Shown here piece after piece: positions 32,398 to 39,787 of a DNA stretch of 64,000 bases. Every line of letters starts with the position of its first letter. Position 1 is the first letter of the stretch. Origin of the DNA: DAITPV01 sp050692555 (GTDB taxonomy: Bacteria; Actinomycetota; UBA4738; CALAEC01); the NCBI GenBank assembly GCA_050692555.1, contig JBOGVS010000006.1, forward strand, positions 30,735 to 94,734, given 5' to 3'. The position numbers were made by a program, and so were the translations under genes. The notes beneath the pieces were generated by a model. That model ran no database searches, was not told the origin of the DNA, and saw only the letters and a program-made list of their open reading frames with translations.

Positions 32398-33639
32398 TCA
32401 GCCGGGACGAACCTCTGCCAGCCGGCGGCTGAGGAACCGCCGCTCCACCGCATTGGCGGTGAGGGAGAGAGCCCGCCGGTAGGCCTCGGCGGCCTCCTCG
32501 TCCCGTCCCAGGCGCCGGAGCAGGTCGGCCCGGGCCGAGTGGAACAGGTGGTAACTGTCCAGCGGGCCGGACAGGGACGCCATGCGCTCCAGCCCTCGCT
32601 TCGGGCCGTGGGCCATGGCCACGGCCACCGCCAGGTTGAGCTCGACCACGGGGGTGGGGTGCATCCGGACCAGCTGCTGGTACAGCGCCGCGATCTGCTC
32701 CCAGTCGGTGTCCTCGGGCCGGGGGGCCAGGGCGTGGAGCGCGGCGATGGCCGCCTGGACCTGGTACTGGCCGGCCCGGCGCCGCCTTAGGACCCCGTGA
32801 AGCACCGCCAGGCCTTCATCGATCTCCCGGCGATCCCACCGTGAGCGGTCCTGCTCCTCGAGGAGGACCAGGTCCCCGCCGCTGACCCGGGCTTCCCGCC
32901 TGGAGTCCTGGAGCAGCATCAGGGCCAGGAGGCCCTGGACCTCGGGCTCGTCCGGCATCAGGTGGGCCAGCACCCGCCCCAGCCGGATGGCCTCCGCGCA
33001 CAGCTCCCGCCGCACCAGGTCGTCGCCGGCGGTGGCGCTGTAGCCCTCGTTGAACACCAGGTACAGCACGGCCAGGACCGCCTGCACGCGTTCCGGGAGG
33101 GCATGGTCCGGCGGCACCCGGTAGGGAATCCGGGCGCCCCTGATCTTCCGCTTGGCCCGGACCAGGCGCTGGGCCATGGTGGCCTCGGGGACCAGGAAGG
33201 CCCGGGCGATCTCCGGCGTGGTCAGGCCGCCGAGCGTTCGGAGGGTCAGGGCCACCTGGGCGTCGGGGGCCAGCGCCGGGTGGCAGCAGGTGAAGATCAG
33301 CCGGAGGCGGTCGTCGGGGATGGCGCTCGGGCTCACGGTTTCCTCTCCCAGGCCCTCAAGGGCGGCCAGCCGGGCCACGTCCTCCTGCTTCTCGGACAAC
33401 CGCCGCTCCCGCCGGAGCCGGTCGATGGCCTTGTTCCTCGCCGTGGTGGTGATCCAGGCGCCGGGGTTGTCGGGGATCCCGTCGGCCGGCCATCGCTCCA
33501 GGGCCACCACGAAGGCCTCCTGGACGGCCTCCTCGGCCAGGTCGAAGTCGCCCAGGACCCGGATGAGCGTCGCCACCGCTCGTCCCGACTCATCGCGGAA
33601 CGCACGGGTGGCGACGCTCCGGGCGTTGGCTCCGGCTAT
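32398..33639 (-). CDS. ECF42-type RNA polymerase sigma factor with C-terminal TPR-like extension
   Basis: Sigma region 2 is LGDFDLAEEAVQEAFVVALERWP with TTTARNKAIDRLRRERR; region 4 is LTLRTLGGLTTPEIARAFLV and PEATMAQRLVRAKRKIR. A long C-terminal extension (residues ~190-413) with helical repeats (LAVAVAMAHGPKRGLERM, FHSARADLLRRLGRDEEAAEAYRRAL) marks the ECF42 group, which lacks an anti-sigma factor and pairs with a DGPF/YCII protein, present just upstream. The first GTG in frame (33576) would cut off conserved residues RAFRDESGRAVATLIRVLG. The frame is open to the DGPF stop; ATA 33639, after AAAGGGGGAGGC, is the best start candidate but is unusual, so the 5' end is tentative. Confidence 0.85.
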   Translation of the reverse strand: MAGANARSVATRAFRDESGRAVATLIRVLGDFDLAEEAVQEAFVVALERWPADGIPDNPGAWITTTARNKAIDRLRRERRLSEKQEDVARLAALEGLGEETVSPSAIPDDRLRLIFTCCHPALAPDAQVALTLRTLGGLTTPEIARAFLVPEATMAQRLVRAKRKIRGARIPYRVPPDHALPERVQAVLAVLYLVFNEGYSATAGDDLVRRELCAEAIRLGRVLAHLMPDEPEVQGLLALMLLQDSRREARVSGGDLVLLEEQDRSRWDRREIDEGLAVLHGVLRRRRAGQYQVQAAIAALHALAPRPEDTDWEQIAALYQQLVRMHPTPVVELNLAVAVAMAHGPKRGLERMASLSGPLDSYHLFHSARADLLRRLGRDEEAAEAYRRALSLTANAVERRFLSRRLAEVRPG

Positions 33640-33655
33640 GCCTCCCCCTTTGTGA

Positions 33656-34018
33656 CTACTGGGGCGGCTCGAACTCCTGGATCGGCCGCAGCTCGATCGT
33701 TCCCCACGCTGCGCCCGGGCACTTGACCGCCCACTCCAGGGCCTCGTCGAGGTCCTTGGCCTCGATGAGGTAGAACCCGCCGAGTTGCTCCTTGGTCTCT
33801 GCGAACGGGCCGTCCGTGGTCGTGGTCTTCCCGTCGCGTGTACGCACCGTGGTGGCCGTCGCGGTCGGCTGGAGTGCTTCCCCCGCCAGGCGGGTCCCTT
33901 CGCTCTTCTGAAGCTCCCCCTCGTACGCCCACCAGGCGTCCGTGACCTGCTTGGTCTCCTCCGGCGAGGCCTGCTCCCCCAGGGACTCGTCCCCGTAGAT
34001 CAGGATGGCGTATTTCAC
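33656..34018 (-). CDS. DGPF (YCII-related) protein, ECF42 partner
   Basis: A 120-residue YCII-related protein with the eponymous motif TTTDGPFAETKEQLGGFYLIEA, followed by DLDEALEWAVKCPGAAWGTIELRPI. Proteins of this type are the constant neighbours of ECF42 sigma factors and are thought to take part in signalling to them or to be their targets. GTG 34018 has AAGGAGGAACCG in front. The sigma gene follows within about 16 bases, so they form an operon. Confidence 0.92.
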   Translation of the reverse strand: MKYAILIYGDESLGEQASPEETKQVTDAWWAYEGELQKSEGTRLAGEALQPTATATTVRTRDGKTTTTDGPFAETKEQLGGFYLIEAKDLDEALEWAVKCPGAAWGTIELRPIQEFEPPQ

Positions 34019-34214
34019 CGGTTCCTCCTTCCGGTCCCGGCGGCGTCCATCGCCGCCCTCAACCCCTACGACGAACGGGCCCACCGCGGATCGACACTTA
34101 CCGGTTTTCCGGTCCCGGTGCCACCGGGGCGGGCCTCGACTGGGTCGTTCATCTGGGGGCACCGGGGCCCGGCGTGCGCTAATCTCCCCGCCAATCGACC
34201 GGGAGGGAGGAGCG

Positions 34215-34637
34215 ATGTCGTTCGACACGCTGGGCGATGTGAACTACCTCGCCGTGCTGGTCGCGGCGGTGGCGTGGTGGATCCTGGGGGCCATCTGGTA
34301 CGCCCGGCCGGTGTTCGGCAACGCCTGGATCAAGGCGTCGGGCATCACCATCCAGGAAGGACAGCGACCCGGCCCGGAGACGTACATCGTCCCTCTGATC
34401 GTGGAGTTCATCGCGGTGACGGCCACGGCGATGATCGCCCGGGCCACCGTCGCGAGCACCGTGGGCGACGGGATCGTACTGGGGCTGGTGGTGGGGATCG
34501 GCTTCGCGGTGGCGTTGACCGCCAACGAGGCCGTCTTCTCCGAGAAGCCTCAGAAGGGCGTGTGGTACGCCATCACCGCGTCCTACAACCTGGTGGGGCT
34601 GGTGGGCGCCGCGGTGATCGTGACCGTCTGGGACTGA
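34215..34637 (+). CDS. DUF1761 membrane protein
   Basis: A 140-residue protein with four predicted membrane helices (LAVLVAAVAWWILGAIWY; VPLIVEFIAVTATAMIA; IVLGLVVGIGFAVALTA; the last at the C-terminus) and the DUF1761 landmarks GAIWYARPVFGNAWIK and SEKPQKGVWYAI. The function is not known. ATG 34215 has GGGAGGAG upstream. It is divergent from the ECF42-DGPF operon; the 196-base gap shows no strong motif. It may be a target of that sigma factor, but this is only positional. Confidence 0.85.
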   Translation: MSFDTLGDVNYLAVLVAAVAWWILGAIWYARPVFGNAWIKASGITIQEGQRPGPETYIVPLIVEFIAVTATAMIARATVASTVGDGIVLGLVVGIGFAVALTANEAVFSEKPQKGVWYAITASYNLVGLVGAAVIVTVWD

Positions 34638-34650
34638 GGGGCGCCGCGGA

Positions 34651-35823
34651 CTACCGCCGGCGGCGGCGACCCATCACTCCACCGCCGCGGGACTGGAACA
34701 CCACCCGAGGCGGGGCCACCTTCATCCCCTCCTGGGTGAACTCGTCCTCGAGGTTCAGCCGGGAGGCCATCCGGCTCACGTCGCCTTCCTGGGTCGGAAG
34801 GACGAACGTCACGCCGGCCCCCTGCCGCCCCGCCCGGGCCGTGCGGCCCACGCGGTGCACGTACGAGGTGTCGTCCGCCGGAGCGTCGTAGTTGATGACG
34901 TGGGTGATGTCGTCGAGATCGAGCCCCCGAGCGGCGACGTCGGTGGCCACCAGGGTGTCGATCCGCCCGGCGTCGAATCCGGCCAGGACCTTCTCCCGGG
35001 CGGACTGACGCATGTCACCGTGCATCGCCGCGGCCCGCACGCCGTTTTTGGAGAGCCGCTGGGCCAGGCGGTCGGCGCCACGCTTGGTTCGCACGAACAC
35101 CAGGTGCCGCCCTCCCTCCTCCTTCACCAGACGAACCAGGGCGTCGACCCGGCCCTGTGCGGAGACCGGGATGAACCGGTGCGAGGCCTCGTCCACCGTG
35201 CGCCGGATGTCCTCGGTCTCGTGCAGCCGGGCGTCGCTGGTGTAGGCCCGGGCCAGATGACCGACCACCCCATCCAGTGTGGCGGAGAAGAACATGGTCT
35301 GCCGGTCCTCGGTCAGCCGCCGAACGATGGTGTCCACCTGAGGCTGGAATCCCATGTCCAGCATGCGGTCGGCCTCGTCCAGGACCAGGATGCGGATCCC
35401 GGCCAGGGAGACCATCCTCCGGTTGGCCAGGTCCTCCATCCGTCCGGGCGTGGCTACCAGGATGTGGGCGTTGGCGGCCTTCTTGGCCTGAGGACCCAGG
35501 GCCACGCCGCCGTAGACCGGAGCCACCCGGAGGCGCTTGGACTCGGCGATGGCCCGGAACTCCTCGACCACCTGCGAGGCCAGCTCGCGGGTGGGCACCA
35601 GGATCAAGACGGACGGACGCCTCCAAGAGGGATCGATCCGCTCCACGATGGGAGCGGCGAACGCCAGGGTCTTCCCGGATCCGGTGTGGGACCGGCCCAG
35701 CACGTCGCGGCCGGCCAGGGCGTCGGGGATCACCATCTCCTGGATGGGAAATGGGGTGCGGATGTCCCGCTTGGCCAGCGCACTGACCACGGGTGCGGAG
35801 ACACCCAGATCTGAGAATCTCAT
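34651..35823 (-). CDS. DEAD-box RNA helicase
   Basis: A 390-residue RhlE/DeaD-like helicase. In order: Q motif (PFPIQEMVIPDAL), motif I SHTGSGKT, PTREL, TPGR, motif II DEAD, motif III SAT, then VFVRTKRG, TDVAARGLD and motif VI HRVGRTARAG. The C-terminal tail is short and Arg-rich (MGRRRRR). ATG 35823 is used because AAGGAG lies 7 bases upstream, inside the alternative ATG 35838. The leader of about 90 nt begins with a stable hairpin (35895-35913), as is common for cold-inducible helicases. Likely role: rRNA/mRNA unwinding. Confidence 0.94.
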   Translation of the reverse strand: MRFSDLGVSAPVVSALAKRDIRTPFPIQEMVIPDALAGRDVLGRSHTGSGKTLAFAAPIVERIDPSWRRPSVLILVPTRELASQVVEEFRAIAESKRLRVAPVYGGVALGPQAKKAANAHILVATPGRMEDLANRRMVSLAGIRILVLDEADRMLDMGFQPQVDTIVRRLTEDRQTMFFSATLDGVVGHLARAYTSDARLHETEDIRRTVDEASHRFIPVSAQGRVDALVRLVKEEGGRHLVFVRTKRGADRLAQRLSKNGVRAAAMHGDMRQSAREKVLAGFDAGRIDTLVATDVAARGLDLDDITHVINYDAPADDTSYVHRVGRTARAGRQGAGVTFVLPTQEGDVSRMASRLNLEDEFTQEGMKVAPPRVVFQSRGGGVMGRRRRR

Positions 35824-35894
35824 GCTCGACTCCTTCATGGGTCGGAGGATTCAGCCGACCGGCCCAAAGGAGGAGCGGGAAGCGAAACCTCACG

Positions 35895-35913
35895 GAACGG
35901 CACGATGCCGTTC
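35895..35913 (-). promoter_or_regulatory. Hairpin at the 5' end of the helicase leader
   Basis: GAACGGCA-TCG-TGCCGTTC (minus strand) is a perfect 8-bp stem with a 3-base loop, starting only a few bases after the predicted transcription start. It may stabilise the mRNA or act as a regulatory leader. Confidence 0.45.
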
Positions 35914-35922
35914 TTGTCACTC

Positions 35923-35928
35923 AGTGTA
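35923..35928 (-). promoter_or_regulatory. -10 box (TACACT) of the helicase gene
   Basis: TACACT on the minus strand, about 100 bases before ATG 35823, places the transcript start near 35916, just before the leader hairpin. Confidence 0.4.
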
Positions 35929-35955
35929 GCAGGGAAGACGGCCATTTCCCGGGAA

Positions 35956-35961
35956 TAGACT
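35956..35961 (+). promoter_or_regulatory. -10 box (TAGACT) for a leaderless gene
   Basis: TAGACT ends 9 bases before GTG 35971; no ribosome site is visible. Confidence 0.5.
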
Positions 35962-35970
35962 CGGCGGGCT

Positions 35971-36957
35971 GTGCCCCCCCGCCGCGGAACCGTGCTGCTG
36001 GTGCTCCCCGGTGGCCTCACCAGGCAGAGCGGCGGGAACGTCTACGACCGCGCGGTGATCGAGCGGCTCGATGCCCTGGGGTGGACCGTTGCGCTCGCCG
36101 AGGGGGTCAAAGACATCCCAGGCGCCGACGTGATTATCCAGGACAGCCTGGCCCTTCCCCTGGGCCCTGCGGACACCGACGCGCCGGTGGTGGCCCTGGT
36201 GCATCAGCTCCCCAGCTCGGCAGCCGAGCGGCCGGAGTGGGTCCAGCCCGAACGGCGTGCGCTTCAGGCGGCAACGCGTGTGGTGACCGTCAGCCGGTGG
36301 CTCGGTGAGGCCGCAGGTGAGCTCACCGACGCCCCGGTGTCCGTGATCCCGCCCGGCCGCGACCGGGCGTGGGCGGAGGCCGGCCCGCATCCGGAGGCCG
36401 CCACCGTGCTGTGCGTGGCCAATGCGTTCCCCGGCAAGGGCCTCCCCGAAGCCGTGGAGGCCTTCGAGGCCGCCCGCCTGGAAGACGGCCGACTGGTGCT
36501 GGCCGGCGACCCGGACCGGGATCCCGGCGAGGCCGCTCGCCTCCGCGACCGCCTCCGGAACAGCTCAGCGACCGTCGATGTTGCGGGGTTCCTCGAACCG
36601 GCGAAGCTTTCCGAGCGGTACGCCAACGCCCGACTTCTGCTGACCGCCTCGCGGTTCGAGGGATGGCCGATCGCCGTGGCCGAGGCCATGGCCGGCGGCC
36701 TGCCGGTGGCCGGTTTCGACGTCCCCGGGCTCCGGGAACTGGTCCGGGACGGGGTCGACGGCCTGCTGGTCCCGGCGGGAGACCTCGACGCGCTGGGCGC
36801 CGCGGTCCGGCGAGTGTTTCGGGATCGCCGGCTGGGAGCCGAGATGGGGTCCGCGGCGCGGGGACGGGCCCTTCGGTGGCCGTCGTGGCAGGAGACCGCG
36901 TCGCGGTTCGCGGCCCTCATCGAGGACGTCGCCGGTCAGGAGACCGGCGCGGTGTAG
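35971..36957 (+). CDS. Glycosyltransferase family 4 protein of the putative pterin cluster
   Basis: A 328-residue GT-B enzyme: VLLVLPGGLTRQSGGNVYDRA at the N-terminus (acceptor/Gly-rich loop), VVALVHQLPSS, then VANAFPGKGLPEAVEAFEAA, and FEGWPIAVAEAMAGGLPVAG carrying the E-x7-E type donor motif. It is shorter than average for GT4. GTG 35971 follows TAGACT by 9 bases (leaderless). It converges with the PTPS-like gene, overlapping by 22 bases, and belongs by position with the dehydrogenase, methyltransferase and GTP cyclohydrolase II genes. Transfer of a sugar to a pterin or pyrimidine product is an inference. Confidence 0.85.
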   Translation: MPPRRGTVLLVLPGGLTRQSGGNVYDRAVIERLDALGWTVALAEGVKDIPGADVIIQDSLALPLGPADTDAPVVALVHQLPSSAAERPEWVQPERRALQAATRVVTVSRWLGEAAGELTDAPVSVIPPGRDRAWAEAGPHPEAATVLCVANAFPGKGLPEAVEAFEAARLEDGRLVLAGDPDRDPGEAARLRDRLRNSSATVDVAGFLEPAKLSERYANARLLLTASRFEGWPIAVAEAMAGGLPVAGFDVPGLRELVRDGVDGLLVPAGDLDALGAAVRRVFRDRRLGAEMGSAARGRALRWPSWQETASRFAALIEDVAGQETGAV

Positions 36958-37316
36958 CCGCCGAACTCCGTCTCCGACTCCCACACCCGCACCGCCAGCG
37001 CTTCGCCACCGGCCATCCGGACCGCTTGCGCCAGGGCGTCGTGGGCCCACCGGGCGAACACCTCGACCGTGACGGCCTCCGCCTCGGGGGGCCGGATGGC
37101 CTCGAGGTCGGCGTCCCGGACCCGGGACACCGCCTCCTCCAGCGCAAGGTTCAGGACGTCGAGGTCGCACACCATCCCCCGGTCGTCGAGCTTCGCCCGG
37201 GCCACCACGACCTCGATCCGGTAGTCGTGGGCGTGCGGTTTCCCCTCGGGGCCCTCGGCCCCCGGCATGACGTGGATCGCCCGGACGGTGGTCCCCGTGC
37301 CCACCTGGAAGGTCAC
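36936..37316 (-). CDS. PTPS/QueD-like protein lacking the usual catalytic cysteine
   Basis: A 126-residue 6-pyruvoyl-tetrahydropterin synthase fold protein. Zinc ligands appear as His in VRAIHVMPG and the HxH of PHAHDYRIEV (family HGHNY). A later MVCDLDVLNLALEEAV matches the MVxDFxxLK segment, and the end WESETEFGGY carries the pterin-anchoring Glu region. The cysteine nucleophile that normally stands between the first His and HxH is absent (PGAEGPEGKPHAHDY), so it is probably not a standard QueD/PTPS. GTG 37316 overlaps the dehydrogenase stop (GTGA), so the gene is the last of a three-gene operon (methyltransferase, dehydrogenase, this). Longer upstream frame is antisense noise. Confidence 0.82.
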   Translation of the reverse strand: MTFQVGTGTTVRAIHVMPGAEGPEGKPHAHDYRIEVVVARAKLDDRGMVCDLDVLNLALEEAVSRVRDADLEAIRPPEAEAVTVEVFARWAHDALAQAVRMAGGEALAVRVWESETEFGGYTAPVS

Positions 37317-38299
37317 CGGTACCACATGGCCGCGTGCACCAGTCCCTGCTCGCCGCGGTCGATGGCCTCGAAGGCCGAGGCGGCATCCTTGAACGGGAAC
37401 TCGTGGGTGGCCAGACGAGGCAGGGGGAGCTCGTCCATCAGCCTCCGGGCCACCGCGCGACGGCGGGACACCGTCCATCGGCCGGCCAGCCGGGCCGGGA
37501 TCGTGGATACCTGGGTGCTGCGGATCGTGAGCCGGCGCCGGTGGAACTCCGCGCCCAGCGGGAGGACCGCCTCCTTGGCCCCGTACCACGAGGCCACCAG
37601 GGCGGTCCCCTCGCGCTCCAGCAGCGGCAGGCTCTCGGCCAGCGCGGCGGGATCCCCGCTGGCCTCCACCACCACCGGCACTCCGTGGCCTCCCGTTTCC
37701 TTCTCCACGGCCTCTGGCAGCTCCTCGGGAGCGTGGGCCGACACCCCGAGAGAGATGGCCACCTCCCGGCGAAGGGGGTCCAGCTCCGAGGCCACCACCC
37801 GGGCCCCGCCCCGGAGCAACAACAGAGAGGTCAGGACCCCCACCGCTCCCAGCCCCACGACGGCCACGGTCCGGTCCTGGAGCGGCCCGGCCTCCAGGGC
37901 CACCTGGAGGGCCGTCTCGACCTGGGGGAACAGCGTTCCCAGCCTGGGGTCCATGTCCCCCAGCGGTACGGAGTCCGATCCTTCGACCACGAAGATGTCC
38001 TGGTGGGGATGGAACGCGAACACCAGGGCCCCCTCCAGGGCGATGGGATGCTCCACGGTTCCCACGCAGCTGTAGCCGTATCGGAACGGGTAGGAGAACG
38101 TTCCCGTCAGTGAGCCGATCCGCTCGTCGAGGGGCAGGTCCGGTGGCAGCTCTCCCCGATACGCCAGCATCTCGGTGCCACCACTGATCCCGGAGTAGTC
38201 GGTGCGCACCAGCGCCTGCCCCGGACCCGGGTCGGGGACCTCCACATCGACCATCTCTATGGTTCGCGGGCCTGCGAACTCCAGGGCCCGCGCCTTCAC
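37313..38299 (-). CDS. Medium-chain (zinc-type) dehydrogenase/reductase
   Basis: A 328-residue MDR enzyme. The GroES-like half starts KARALEFAGPRTIEMVDVEV and contains GISGGTEMLAYRGELP. The Rossmann half has VVGLGAVGVLTSLLLLRGGA (NAD(P) motif GxGxxG) and VVVEASGDPAAL. The structural-zinc cysteine loop is missing, and catalytic zinc ligands are not obvious, so it may be zinc-free. GTG 38299 overlaps the methyltransferase stop (GTGA), and its own stop overlaps the PTPS-like start. The tight coupling indicates a shared pathway; the substrate is unknown. ATG or GTG codons further upstream lie inside the methyltransferase gene. Confidence 0.87.
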   Translation of the reverse strand: MKARALEFAGPRTIEMVDVEVPDPGPGQALVRTDYSGISGGTEMLAYRGELPPDLPLDERIGSLTGTFSYPFRYGYSCVGTVEHPIALEGALVFAFHPHQDIFVVEGSDSVPLGDMDPRLGTLFPQVETALQVALEAGPLQDRTVAVVGLGAVGVLTSLLLLRGGARVVASELDPLRREVAISLGVSAHAPEELPEAVEKETGGHGVPVVVEASGDPAALAESLPLLEREGTALVASWYGAKEAVLPLGAEFHRRRLTIRSTQVSTIPARLAGRWTVSRRRAVARRLMDELPLPRLATHEFPFKDAASAFEAIDRGEQGLVHAAMWYR

Positions 38300-38949
38300 C
38301 GAGCCAGGACCAGTCGGGGGGTCAGGCGGCCCTCGGCCAGATCGGAGGACAGCAGAGGGTCGCGGGTCTTCAGGGCCCCGGGGATCCCGTGGCCCGGCCA
38401 TGTGTGAACCTCGACGGAGACGAGGCCGGCGGCGTGCAGTGCGTGCACCAGCTCCTCGGTGGGAAGCGCCCGCCAGGGCCGGGGGGCCGAAGCGGCGAAT
38501 CGCGCGGAGGCCTGGTGGTCGGCGAACGCCTCCGTCACCGCCAGAGCTCCACCGGGACGCATGGCCCGGCGGACCTCTCGGGCGAACGCTCCAAGGTCGG
38601 GAAGGTGAGCAACCATGCCGAGGCACCATATCTGGTCTGCCACGCGGTCAGCGAATGGAAGGGCCGTGGCCGTCCCCGCCACTCCCCGGACGGTTCCCGG
38701 TCCGGGTGGCGCCTCGATGCGGGCCACGAGCTCGGGCAGCAGGTCCACGGCGATGACCCGGCACCCCACCAGCTCCGCCAGCCGCCGGGCCGGGCCACCG
38801 ACACCCGCGCCCACGTCCACCACGAGGTGGTCCGGGCGGGTTCCCACGATCGCGGCGATCCGGTCCACCATCTCCGGCGGGCCGGACCAGTGGACCGGTG
38901 CTTCGAGGTCGGCGGCCTGGGTAAGGTACGCCTCGCGCAGATCGGCCAC
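38296..38949 (-). CDS. Class I SAM-dependent methyltransferase
   Basis: A 217-residue Rossmann methyltransferase. SAM motif I is VVDVGAGVGGPARRLAEL, motif II region CRVIAVDLLPE, followed by ATALPFADRVADQIWCLGMVAHL and the post-motif MRPGGALAVTEAF. It resembles UbiE/gTMT-like small-molecule methylases. GTG 38949 is the first codon that leaves the divergent ribA promoter free; the open frame beyond it is antisense to ribA. It is first in the operon with the dehydrogenase and PTPS-like protein. The methyl acceptor is unknown. Confidence 0.85.
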   Translation of the reverse strand: MADLREAYLTQAADLEAPVHWSGPPEMVDRIAAIVGTRPDHLVVDVGAGVGGPARRLAELVGCRVIAVDLLPELVARIEAPPGPGTVRGVAGTATALPFADRVADQIWCLGMVAHLPDLGAFAREVRRAMRPGGALAVTEAFADHQASARFAASAPRPWRALPTEELVHALHAAGLVSVEVHTWPGHGIPGALKTRDPLLSSDLAEGRLTPRLVLAR

Positions 38950-39016
38950 GCCGTATCCTGTACCCGGCGGAGCGGGACCGCGCAACCGTTCGATGGGGGG
39001 GAGAGGAGACACCACG

Positions 39017-39787
39017 GTGAGCGGACCCCGCGAAGTCGCCAAGGTCGTCCTCCCCACCTCGTTCGGCGAGTTCGACGCCCGGGCATACGAGTGCCCCTCC
39101 GGAGCGGTCCACCTGGCCATGGTCCGGGGCCCGGTGTCCGGAGTACGGTCGGTCCTCACCCGCCTCCACTCCGAGTGCCTGACCGGTGACGCCCTGGGCT
39201 CGCTGCGATGCGACTGCGGACTCCAGCTCACCGAGGGGCTCCGAGCCATCGCCGCGGAAGGCCGCGGGGTCCTGCTGTACGCCACCGGGCACGAGGGCCG
39301 GGGGATCGGCCTGGTCAACAAGCTGCGGGCCTACGTGGAGCAGGACCGAGGAGCGGACACCGTCGACGCCAACACCCGGCTGGGCCTTCCGGTGGATGGC
39401 CGGCTCTATGACGAGGCCGCCGCCGTGCTACGGGCATTGGGAATCCGGTCGGTGCGCCTGCTCACCAACAATCCCGAGAAGGTCCGGGGACTCCGCGACA
39501 ACGGCGTGCCCGTCGACCGGGTCGAGCCGATCCGGACCGCCGCCCACGTCCGGAACCGGCGGTACCTGGACGCCAAGACGCGCCGTCTGGGCCACCGCCC
39601 GCCGACAGGGCCACCGCTGGAGGATGCGTCCGGCGACCCGGTCGACGTCTCCGGGCTGATCGGCCGGGGATCGTCGCCCTCCTGGCGGCCCCGGGTGGTC
39701 CTGAACTCGATGCGACCGGCCATCCAGGTGAGCTCCCCCAGCCGCGCGGAGACCCGAGCGGCCGCGTGCGTCTCCCCCTGCTGCTGA
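39017..39787 (+). CDS. ribA: GTP cyclohydrolase II (stand-alone)
   Basis: GCH II opens the imidazole ring of GTP, normally the first step to riboflavin. The 256-residue frame has the zinc Cys set CLTGDALGSLRCDCG, the GHEGRGIGL loop, DTVDANTRLG, and RLLTNNPEKVRGL. It is not fused to a DHBP synthase. GTG 39017 has GAGGAG upstream. The conserved part ends near LGHRPPTG; the last 50 residues run antisense over the truncated cyclase-ATPase gene and look like an acquired tail. It is divergent from the methyltransferase operon, so it may be a paralogue serving a separate pterin-type pathway rather than the housekeeping riboflavin enzyme; that is inference. Confidence 0.88.
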   Translation: MSGPREVAKVVLPTSFGEFDARAYECPSGAVHLAMVRGPVSGVRSVLTRLHSECLTGDALGSLRCDCGLQLTEGLRAIAAEGRGVLLYATGHEGRGIGLVNKLRAYVEQDRGADTVDANTRLGLPVDGRLYDEAAAVLRALGIRSVRLLTNNPEKVRGLRDNGVPVDRVEPIRTAAHVRNRRYLDAKTRRLGHRPPTGPPLEDASGDPVDVSGLIGRGSSPSWRPRVVLNSMRPAIQVSSPSRAETRAAACVSPCC

